Below are positions 44,254 to 51,021 of a stretch of 64,000 nucleotides of DNA, piece by piece. The translations under genes were made by a program, and so were the position numbers. Each line of letters starts with the position of its first letter. Positions within the stretch are counted from its first letter, which is position 1. Source of the stretch: Thermogemmatispora aurantia (GTDB lineage: Bacteria; Chloroflexota; Ktedonobacteria; Ktedonobacterales; Ktedonobacteraceae); assembly GCF_008974285.1 (NCBI RefSeq), contig NZ_BKZV01000001.1, positions 419,319-483,318 on the forward strand, given 5' to 3'. The notes below the pieces were generated by a model, which was given only the letters and a program-made list of their open reading frames with translations, was not told where the DNA came from and made no database searches.

Positions 44254-44311
44254 CTTGCAGTATCCTCACGCGTGATTTCAATATTTCACTTCAGTGTCCT
44301 AACGCGGATCG
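44254..44311 (-). repeat. Two degenerate CRISPR-repeat-like elements upstream of the HEAT gene
   Basis: Copy one (44254-44276) matches the array repeat in 13 of its first 14 bases (CTTgCAGTATCCTC). Copy two (44288-44311) matches 18 of 24 bases, including GCGGATCG. They are 34 bases apart and in the same orientation as the array when read from the minus strand. On the HEAT mRNA the first reads GTGAGGATACTGCAAG just before the AUG. No spacers of CRISPR length are seen. Confidence 0.65.
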
Positions 44312-44508
44312 ACTGGGGCCATACGGCCTCCTGCCGGCGGCACCAGCGGTCAGCCAGACTCTTCGCTATTGTATGCGCTTCCGCTTTCTCCAGTCAAGAT
44401 TGTAACGGCCAGCCTTCTCCATAATGACAGACCTCTCCTGACGCCTCAGACTATCCAGGACAGTCCACTTTGTCAGGCACTGCCAGCGCCAGGCCGGTCA
44501 GTCTAGTA

Positions 44509-44514
44509 TATAAT
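44509..44514 (+). promoter_or_regulatory. -10 element of the dienelactone hydrolase gene
   Basis: A perfect TATAAT lies 94 bases before the gene, just ahead of a palindrome at 44518-44530. The -35 region has no clear match, as expected if an activator is needed. Confidence 0.55.
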
Positions 44515-44517
44515 TAT

Positions 44518-44530
44518 AGGGGTAACCCCT
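44518..44530. promoter_or_regulatory. Perfect 13-base palindrome at the dienelactone hydrolase promoter
   Basis: AGGGGT and ACCCCT are exact inverted arms around a central A. It starts 4 bases after the TATAAT box and so would cover the transcription start, a classic repressor position. Confidence 0.6.
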
Positions 44531-44607
44531 GCATGCAACGCATACCGCAGAGGCGACCGCAGGCCAGAAACGCACTGCACTATTTTCTTACTTAAGGAGT
44601 CGGAGCA

Positions 44608-45309
44608 ATGGCAGTCATACGTACCTCGCTGGTAGATCTCAAAGTCAATGGCAACGGCGCCTACGCCTTCCTGGCCCAGCCGGACGATGACCAGAAGCAC
44701 CCCGGTGTTGTGATGATTCAGGAATGGTGGGGCATTGAGCCCCACATTCAAGACCTGGCGCAGAAGCTGGCCACCGAGGGTTTTATTGTGGCTGTGCCCG
44801 ATCTCTATCACGGCAAAATTGCTACAGAGCCAAATGATGCGCTCAAGATGATGATGACAATGATCCACGAGAAGATGGATCGCGCCACCAAGGAGATCAT
44901 CGGAGCTTTGGAGACCCTGAAGGCCATGCCCTCGGTGGAACCGAAAAAGCTTGGCCTCATTGGCTTCTGCGTCGGCGGCTTGCTGACCTATAAGGTGGCT
45001 GAACGCTACGGCGATCTGGCTGCGGCTGTACCCTTCTACGCCGGCGGCTATGATCCCCAGCCCGAGAATGTGGCTCATGTGACTGCACCCATTCTGGCGA
45101 TCTATGGCCGCTACGACGACAGCATCCCAATGGAGCAGGTCGAGAAGGTTGAACAGGTCTACAAGGAGGCAGGCAAGGACATCACAGTCAAGGTCTATGA
45201 TGCTGGCCATGCCTTCCTGAACCCAATGCATGGCATGGGCAACGAGAAGGCCGCTGCCGAGGCCTGGCCGCTGGCCGTGCGTTTCCTCAAAGAGAAGCTC
45301 AGCCTGTAA
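44608..45309 (+). CDS. Dienelactone hydrolase family protein
   Basis: A 233-residue alpha/beta-hydrolase. The catalytic cysteine is in LGLIGFCVGGLLTYKVA, the aspartate in IYGRYDDSIP and the histidine in YDAGHAF; E in QEWWGI matches the fourth residue of the DLH active site. DLH enzymes open the lactone ring in chlorocatechol breakdown, but most homologues act on other esters. AAGGAG lies 10 bases before the ATG. A GCTGGCCG/CGGCCAGC hairpin follows the stop codon (45314-45342) before the LysE gene. Confidence 0.93.
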   Translation: MAVIRTSLVDLKVNGNGAYAFLAQPDDDQKHPGVVMIQEWWGIEPHIQDLAQKLATEGFIVAVPDLYHGKIATEPNDALKMMMTMIHEKMDRATKEIIGALETLKAMPSVEPKKLGLIGFCVGGLLTYKVAERYGDLAAAVPFYAGGYDPQPENVAHVTAPILAIYGRYDDSIPMEQVEKVEQVYKEAGKDITVKVYDAGHAFLNPMHGMGNEKAAAEAWPLAVRFLKEKLSL

Positions 45310-45384
45310 GCAGGCTGGCCGCTGTTCCCCGAACCGGCCAGCGGACAGGAGGCCACCCGGACGGGGAACGAGGTGCGAGCTAGT

Positions 45385-46041
45385 GTGCCACCGATGTTCA
45401 CCGCTCTCTTCTTGGGCATCTCCTACGGCTTCACCGCCGGTATCAGCCCGGGTCCGATGCTTGGCCTGGTGATCACGCAGACGCTGCAGCGTGGTTGGCG
45501 CGCAGGCAACCTTGTGGCGCTGGCTCCGCTCATCACCGATCTGCCTATTATCGCGCTTGCCGTCCTGCTGATCAGCCAGTTGCCGGCCAGCTCCCTCGGC
45601 TGGCTGGCGGTGGCCGGGGGCCTTTTTGTGCTCTACCTGGGCTGCGAGACGGCTTTGACTGCCTACCGCTACGCTCATGGCGCTGCTCCCTCACAGACCC
45701 TCTCGTCCCCTATCCCCGCTAGCGCTGCCAGCAGCACCGTCCTCTGGCGCGCCGTTGTGACCAACGCCTTGAACCCCCATCCCTATCTCTTCTGGGGCAC
45801 AGTGGGGGCCCAGCTACTGATCCGTAACTATGAGGAACAGGGGACCAGCGGTCCCATCTTGCTGTTGCTCGGCTTCTACGCGTTCCTGGTTGGCACCAAG
45901 CTCGTTATCGCTTTTGCTGTCAATCGGAGCCGGCACTGGCTCCAGGGACCACTCTATCACTCGGTGCTTTTCTTGAGCGCCTTGCTGCTGATAGCGCTCG
46001 GTCTCTGGCTCTTCGCTGAGGGTTTGAGGAGTTTGCTCTAG
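45385..46041 (+). CDS. LysE/RhtB family amino acid exporter
   Basis: A 218-residue inner membrane protein with about six helices. The N-terminal family motif appears as FLGISYGFTAGISPGPMLGLVITQTLQRGWRAG (read in two parts), and the middle motif as VTNALNPHPYLFWG. Members export lysine, threonine, homoserine or other small molecules. The start is uncertain: GTG 45385 has GAGG 9 bases upstream, ATG 45394 is also possible. It follows the dienelactone hydrolase gene on the same strand after a hairpin. Confidence 0.87.
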   Translation: MPPMFTALFLGISYGFTAGISPGPMLGLVITQTLQRGWRAGNLVALAPLITDLPIIALAVLLISQLPASSLGWLAVAGGLFVLYLGCETALTAYRYAHGAAPSQTLSSPIPASAASSTVLWRAVVTNALNPHPYLFWGTVGAQLLIRNYEEQGTSGPILLLLGFYAFLVGTKLVIAFAVNRSRHWLQGPLYHSVLFLSALLLIALGLWLFAEGLRSLL

Positions 46042-46154
46042 GACCAGGTACCAGGCAGTCAGAGAGCCTGGCCGTCGCTCATCGACGATGGCCGAGCGAG
46101 GCAGGCTGGCCCAAGACGATAAGCTGGTTTTGGGCGCTTTCTTTTCTTTCTTTC

Positions 46155-46209
46155 TTGACATGTTGATAGCAGATCGCTATAGTAGAAAAGGTGACTTAGC
46201 AAATAGCTA
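46155..46209 (+). promoter_or_regulatory. Consensus promoter with two spaced operators for the XRE regulator
   Basis: TTGACA (46155-46160) and TATAGT (46178-46183) are separated by exactly 17 bases. Two similar 13-base imperfect palindromes, TAGCAGATCGCTA (46167-46179) and TAGCAAATAGCTA (46197-46209), start exactly 30 bases apart, about three helix turns. The first lies between the promoter boxes and the second after the start site. Self-repression by the encoded regulator is the simplest reading. Confidence 0.8.
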
Positions 46210-46220
46210 TGTGAGGCACT

Positions 46221-46724
46221 ATGGATCTCGCTGAGAAGCTCAGGCATTTACGGAAGGTGGAAGGAGAGCTACGCGGCCTCAATCGGCCTATGACGCAGAC
46301 AGAAGTCGTCGCTGCTATGGAGAAGGAACTCGGTGAGACCATCAGCCAGGCCTACCTCTCGCAATTGGAGAGCGGGAAGCGGGTCCACCTGACAGCCTTC
46401 ACCCGCGATCTGCTGGCGCGCTTCTTCAAGGTGCATCCAGGCTATCTGGTGAGCGACCCACCCGACTTCAGCACCGATCTGTTGACCGACGTGGCCGAAG
46501 AGAGCGATCGCCTCTCTACCTGGCTGGAGGCCAGCGCAGAAGAGTGGCAGACAGAGCCAGAGGTAGCCGGTTTTTTCTCTGCCCTGGCGCGCACAACGGA
46601 CCCGCGTCGCTATCTGGCGCTGCTCAGCGAGCTGCTGGTCTTGCCCCTGGCTGAGCTAGAGCAGCTCGTGCGCACCCTGACGGCGCCCGGCACGGGTTCC
46701 ACAGAGCGGGAAGTGACCTCGTAG
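46221..46724 (+). CDS. XRE-family transcriptional regulator
   Basis: A 167-residue regulator with an N-terminal Cro/C1-type helix-turn-helix (LAEKLRHLRKVEGELRGLNRPMTQTEVVAAMEKELGETISQAYLSQLESGKR) of the kind found in RgtR/EspR-like proteins with a long first loop. A helical C-terminal domain (about 90-165) probably dimerises. Its promoter carries two matching operator-like sites, which suggests self-control. It precedes the NfeD-flotillin genes by 215 bases on the same strand and may regulate them. Confidence 0.88.
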   Translation: MDLAEKLRHLRKVEGELRGLNRPMTQTEVVAAMEKELGETISQAYLSQLESGKRVHLTAFTRDLLARFFKVHPGYLVSDPPDFSTDLLTDVAEESDRLSTWLEASAEEWQTEPEVAGFFSALARTTDPRRYLALLSELLVLPLAELEQLVRTLTAPGTGSTEREVTS

Positions 46725-46938
46725 TTGCAGTTGGACCGGCCAGAGGATCAGCTCCCTCGCAAGGTTGGGCCCGCCCCTTCCTCTTTGGGGGAACAGCACT
46801 ACAGGAAAAGGGTCATGGCGTTGTACACCTTCAAAGGTGAAGCGTCTATACACAGTGGATCTGAAGGAAGAGCGTGCGACGATGCTCTCGTGCGAGCCGG
46901 GAGCAGAGGCGCACCAGCAGCAGCAAAGGAGCCGGGTT

Positions 46939-47811
46939 ATGGTCATTGCCACTGATCCGCTTTCGCTCGTCTTTATTGGTTGTTTCCTGTTTGGGACCTT
47001 TTTCTTGGTCATTTCGGCGCTGCTTGGGGGTCTGGGGCACGGCCTGGCCCACCATGCTGGCGGCCTTGCTTCCCACGCATCGACCGGTCCGCATGGCCTT
47101 GCCCAACATGTGCATCTGCCCCACATCCATCCAGGCTCGGCAGCTCCTCACGCCCATGTGGTGTCCGAGGGGAGCCACGGTAGCCAGACTCCCGCTTCTA
47201 CTCACGCCGGGCACGCCAGCCAGAGCGGTCTGCCCTCGCAGGGAACATCCGCTTTGTGGTTCTCCCACCTGCTCACTTTTGTCAATCCCTGGAGCGTGAT
47301 TTTCTTCCTCCTCGGATTCGGTTTCTTCGGCTATGTTTTCCATAACGCTACCCATCTCGATGTTCTCTTCTCGCTACTTCTGGCCCTCATCACAGGCTTG
47401 CTACTGGCCGGGCTGGTGCTGGCGCTGCTGTTCCGCATCTTCGGAGATAGCGAGGCCGAGACCATTCAGGATGTCTCGGACCGCACAGGCCTGATCGGCA
47501 AGGTCAGCTTGCCAATCCACCAGAATAGCATTGGCGAGGTCATCTATGTCTCGCCCGGCGGCTTGCGTAAGAGCGTACCAGCCCGTAGCGTCGATGGTCA
47601 GCCTATCGAACGCGGACAGGAGGTGATCATTCTCCACTACGAACACGGCATCGCCGAGGTGGAAACCTGGGAACGGTTCTTCGAAGGCGAGCCGGGACAG
47701 CAGCCGCTGCGTACGCCAACTGGGGCAGAGTTGGAGCAGTTGCGCACGCTCCTTCAGGATCAGGACGGAAATGATCGCTCCGAGTTGCTTACTGGCAAAG
47801 ATCTCCTCTGA
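46939..47811 (+). CDS. NfeD-like membrane protein with histidine-rich loop
   Basis: A 290-residue membrane protein. An N-terminal helix (residues 9-33) is followed by an unusual loop of about 75 residues rich in histidine (HGLAHHAGGLASHASTG, HVHLPHIHPG and more). Two or three further helices follow near 112-170, then a C-terminal OB-fold NfeD domain (about 190-270: TGLIGKVSLPIHQNSIGEVIYVSPGG). The ATG at 46939 has AAAGGAG exactly 7 bases upstream. The flotillin gene follows by 39 bases; NfeD and flotillin pairs organise membrane microdomains. The histidine loop may bind metal; this is inference. Confidence 0.85.
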   Translation: MVIATDPLSLVFIGCFLFGTFFLVISALLGGLGHGLAHHAGGLASHASTGPHGLAQHVHLPHIHPGSAAPHAHVVSEGSHGSQTPASTHAGHASQSGLPSQGTSALWFSHLLTFVNPWSVIFFLLGFGFFGYVFHNATHLDVLFSLLLALITGLLLAGLVLALLFRIFGDSEAETIQDVSDRTGLIGKVSLPIHQNSIGEVIYVSPGGLRKSVPARSVDGQPIERGQEVIILHYEHGIAEVETWERFFEGEPGQQPLRTPTGAELEQLRTLLQDQDGNDRSELLTGKDLL

Positions 47812-47850
47812 CACGCAGGAAAAGCTACCCTTGTAAAAGGAGTGTCTGTC

Positions 47851-49413
47851 ATGTTCGAAGGCGTTCTCGGGCCGGTTGTCGGCGGCGTCTTGCTACTTGT
47901 GGTACTGGTCATCATCGCTATCGCCCTCTGGGCCAGCATGCTACGCAAGGTCGGGCCAAACCGGGCTTTGATCATCTACGGCGCCGGCGGCACCGATGTG
48001 GTTACCGGCGGCGCAAAGTTCGTCTTCCCGCTGATCAGCCGCGCTCAGGAGTTTCCTCTTGAATTGATGTCATTCGATGTAGCACCAGCTCAGGATCTAT
48101 ATACGTCCCAGGGCGTGGCTGTCAATGTCGAGGCGGTTACCCAGATCAAGGTACGCTCCGACAAGGAAAGCATTAAGACGGCGGCGGAGCAGTTCCTGAG
48201 CAAGAGCCAACAGGAGCGCGAGAATCTAATCCGCCTGGTGATGGAAGGACACCTACGCGGCATTGTGGGCCAGCTGACGGTCGAGGATCTGGTTAAGGAC
48301 CCAGAGAGCGTGAGCGCCAAGATGCTCAAGACGGTCAGCGCCGACATGGAGAAGATGGGCCTGGAGGTCATCTCCTTTACCATCAAGGACGTGCGCGACA
48401 AGAATGACTACATCGCCAATATGGGGCGCCCACAGATCGCGGAGATCCGCAAGCAGGCTGACATTGCCGCCGCCCTGGCCGCCCGCGATACGCAGATCCA
48501 GCAGGCGCAGGCGGCGCGTGAAGCGGCTATTGCTCGCTCGCTTGCCGATCAGGAGCGCGCGAAGGCCGAGGCCGAGTCCCAGGCCAAGCAGGCAGAGTAC
48601 CAGCGCGATCTGCTGCTCAAGAAGGCAGCCTTCGATGCCGAGGTCAAGAAGCAGCAGGCGGCTGCCGATAAGGCTTACGATATTCAGGCGAACATCATGC
48701 AGCAGCAGGTCGTTGAGGAGGCTATCAAGGTCACCGAGGTCGAGAAGCACGCGCAGATCCGTGTGCAGGAGGCCGAAATCCAGCGCCGCGAGTTGGAGTT
48801 ACAGGCGACCGTTCAAAAGGCAGCAGAGGCCGAGCGGCGCCGTATCGAGACAGTGGCAGAGGCCGAGCGGCAGCGCCTGATCCTCGAAGCCCAAGGTCAG
48901 GCTGACGCGGCGCGCATGCGTGGGATGGGCGAGGCAGAAGCCGCACGGGCCCGCGGGATGGCAGAGGCCGAGGTCATCCGCGCCAAGGGTCTGGCGGAAG
49001 CCGAGGTCATCCGCGCTAAGGGTGAAGCTGAGGCCGAGGCCATGAAGGTAAAGGCCGCTGCTTACCACGAGTACAACCAGGCCGCTGTGTTGGATAAGCT
49101 GCTGACCAATATGCCGGAGATCGTACGCGCAATCGCTGAGCCGCTCAGCAAGGTCGATAAGGTGACGATTGTCTCAACCGGTAACAGTGCTAACGGTGTG
49201 GGCGCCAGCCGCCTCACAGGTGATATCATGAATATGGCGGCTCAGATTCCGGCTCTCTTTGAGCTGCTGAGCGGTGTACGCATCAATGAGCTGATGGCAC
49301 GCGTTCCTACGCTCAAAGGCCAGACTGATCAACAGGTTGCCAGCAGCGATGAGCGAGCCAGTGAGGCGGATGCCGGCGTTGATCGCTCTGGAGTCAGTAA
49401 TCATCAGGCGTGA
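47851..49413 (+). CDS. floT: Flotillin (SPFH/band 7 family)
   Basis: A 520-residue membrane-associated scaffold. A hydrophobic N-terminal hairpin (residues 3-30) is followed by the SPFH domain (about 40-210). A long coiled-coil flotillin domain comes next, with many A-E-A-E repeats (AEAEVIRAKGLAEAEVIRAKGEAEAEAMK). It forms functional membrane microdomains. AAAGGAG lies 8 bases before the ATG at 47851. The order NfeD-flotillin is the same as in yuaF-floT of Bacillus, and the PspA-like gene follows. The A-E repeats include an 11-residue unit present twice. Confidence 0.93.
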   Translation: MFEGVLGPVVGGVLLLVVLVIIAIALWASMLRKVGPNRALIIYGAGGTDVVTGGAKFVFPLISRAQEFPLELMSFDVAPAQDLYTSQGVAVNVEAVTQIKVRSDKESIKTAAEQFLSKSQQERENLIRLVMEGHLRGIVGQLTVEDLVKDPESVSAKMLKTVSADMEKMGLEVISFTIKDVRDKNDYIANMGRPQIAEIRKQADIAAALAARDTQIQQAQAAREAAIARSLADQERAKAEAESQAKQAEYQRDLLLKKAAFDAEVKKQQAAADKAYDIQANIMQQQVVEEAIKVTEVEKHAQIRVQEAEIQRRELELQATVQKAAEAERRRIETVAEAERQRLILEAQGQADAARMRGMGEAEAARARGMAEAEVIRAKGLAEAEVIRAKGEAEAEAMKVKAAAYHEYNQAAVLDKLLTNMPEIVRAIAEPLSKVDKVTIVSTGNSANGVGASRLTGDIMNMAAQIPALFELLSGVRINELMARVPTLKGQTDQQVASSDERASEADAGVDRSGVSNHQA

Positions 49414-49652
49414 AGTGAGAGCTTTCGACGCATCACCACCCATGTTCGTGTGCTGCAACGTCTGTTCCTTCAGGCTAAGCGAGGTTGGCGAGTTGCTCTC
49501 TGGTTCTCGTTCCTAGAACAGTGCTCGCTCTCCTCGCTGGAGGGAAGGCGTCGGGAAGAGAAGCCTCGGGCCCTTCCTGTGACGCTTTCCCTGGCCTGCT
49601 ATTGCAACCGCTGACGGTAGGTCCGCTACGCTTCTTTGGAAAGGGATGTGCA

Positions 49653-50675
49653 ATGAACCTGTTGGAACGTGTCCTTACGCTGCTGCGTATCAATATCGAT
49701 ACTTTCATTGAAAAAGCTCCTGATCCTCAGTCGTCTCTTCACCAGTTGCAGCTTGATATGCGCAATCAACTGGTACAGGTGAAAACTCAGGTGGCAACAG
49801 CTATCGCCACCGCACACCAGCTCCAGCGCCGGGCGCGCGAGAAACAAGAGGAGGCCGCAGCCTGGCTCAAGAAGGCTGAGCAGGCTCTCCGGCAGGGGAA
49901 CGAAGAGGCGGCTCGCTCCGCCCTCTTGCAGTACAATGAGGTCAATCGCCTCGCTCTCCGCTATGAGCAACAGCGTCAAACTCAGGAGCAACTTGCTCGC
50001 ACTATGCGCGATGCCCTCCAGCAGCTCGAATCGCGATTGCGCGAATTGGAGGCCGCCAGCGATCTACTAGAAATGAAGCAGCGTCAGGAGCGTATCCAGC
50101 AGCACGTTCTCAACGAAAAGCAACGGCGCCAGCGAGACCTCGATCACCAGCGGGAGCAGCTCCAGCAGCGCCTCCTCGAGGAGCAACAACGACTTCAGCG
50201 GGAGATCGACCGCCGTCGGGAACAGCGCCAGCAGCAGGTTCCCGGTGAGCAGCCCCGGCGTTGGCCAGCAAAAGCCCCGCGGGAGCAGACTGCATCATCT
50301 TCTCATCCTCCCGCTCCAGAAGGAACGCCGGAGCCGCAGCAGACGCCGATCACCGAGGCCCTTGCGTCTTCCCTCTCCTCACGACAGCCGCCTCAGATGC
50401 TACGTGAGAATAGTGGACTGGCAGCCATCGAAAAGGAGCTTCGTGAGCTACAGGCTCGTAATCATACTGGCGACCTTGCGAGTGAACATGAGGAGGAAGG
50501 AAAGAAGGAAGCCCCCTCTGTCTCTGGGAGGACACGCCTGGGTTCGCGCAAAGCCGCAGACAAAGCTCCGACGCGCACAACCGAGGCCCTGGATAGGACA
50601 AGGCTCACAGATCTTCCTCTCCTGCTGGAGACGCTGCAGTCAGGCCATCGCCACCAGGACGATCCGTCCGAATGA
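49653..50675 (+). CDS. PspA/IM30 family membrane stress protein with long C-terminal extension
   Basis: A 340-residue protein. Residues 1-185 match PspA/IM30 (MNLLERVLTLLRINIDTFIEKAPDPQSSLHQLQLDMRNQLVQVK, read in parts), including the N-terminal amphipathic helix and long coiled coils. Residues 185-340 are a charged and disordered extension rich in Q, R, E and P not seen in standard PspA. PspA-type proteins form ESCRT-III-like polymers that protect leaky membranes. GGAAAGGGATG precedes the ATG at 49653. The position after NfeD and flotillin points to a membrane-stress operon. Confidence 0.85.
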   Translation: MNLLERVLTLLRINIDTFIEKAPDPQSSLHQLQLDMRNQLVQVKTQVATAIATAHQLQRRAREKQEEAAAWLKKAEQALRQGNEEAARSALLQYNEVNRLALRYEQQRQTQEQLARTMRDALQQLESRLRELEAASDLLEMKQRQERIQQHVLNEKQRRQRDLDHQREQLQQRLLEEQQRLQREIDRRREQRQQQVPGEQPRRWPAKAPREQTASSSHPPAPEGTPEPQQTPITEALASSLSSRQPPQMLRENSGLAAIEKELRELQARNHTGDLASEHEEEGKKEAPSVSGRTRLGSRKAADKAPTRTTEALDRTRLTDLPLLLETLQSGHRHQDDPSE

Positions 50676-50820
50676 AAATGCTCAGCCTCTGGTAGCCTCC
50701 GTCACTGGCCACGCGGGGCTACTCGGGTCCGCAAGAGCGCCCAATCTGCCCAGCGTGGAGCGAGCGCTGCTTTCACCGCCTTGCCCGGCCCGAATCGGCC
50801 CAGAGCAGCCCAACGAATGA

Positions 50821-50949
50821 CTAGTGACTAAAGAGCAGAGTAAAGGCTATGAGGATAACCATGCCGATAATCATGCCAATGATGAAGGAGTATTGATCTC
50901 TCCGGCGCTGCTCTTCAGTTTTTTGAGATTTGCCCTGGCTTTCACTCAT
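50821..50949 (-). CDS. 42-residue single-helix membrane protein
   Basis: A very short gene on the minus strand. The N-terminal 20 residues are polar and charged (MSESQGKSQKTEEQRRRDQY). They are followed by one membrane helix (SFIIGMIIGMVILIAFTLLF) and the end SH. The positive RRR just before the helix predicts a cytoplasmic N-terminus. GGAGAGAAG lies about 7-12 bases before the ATG. The frame ends at TAG 50821-50823. It lies between the PspA-like gene and the pseudo-receiver gene. The sharp polar-to-hydrophobic layout supports a real protein; function unknown. Confidence 0.62.
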   Translation of the reverse strand: MSESQGKSQKTEEQRRRDQYSFIIGMIIGMVILIAFTLLFSH

Positions 50950-51021
50950 CGCTGTACTTCTCTCCAGTCGGACTCTTACCAGTAGACATGGTCGTGACAC
51001 GCACGGCTTCGCTCTTTTGGA

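Noticed and set aside
44254..44311. Reading the 44 kb elements as a second CRISPR array
   Set aside because: Copies are degenerate, only 34 bases apart and sit at a start codon, so there is no room for normal spacers.
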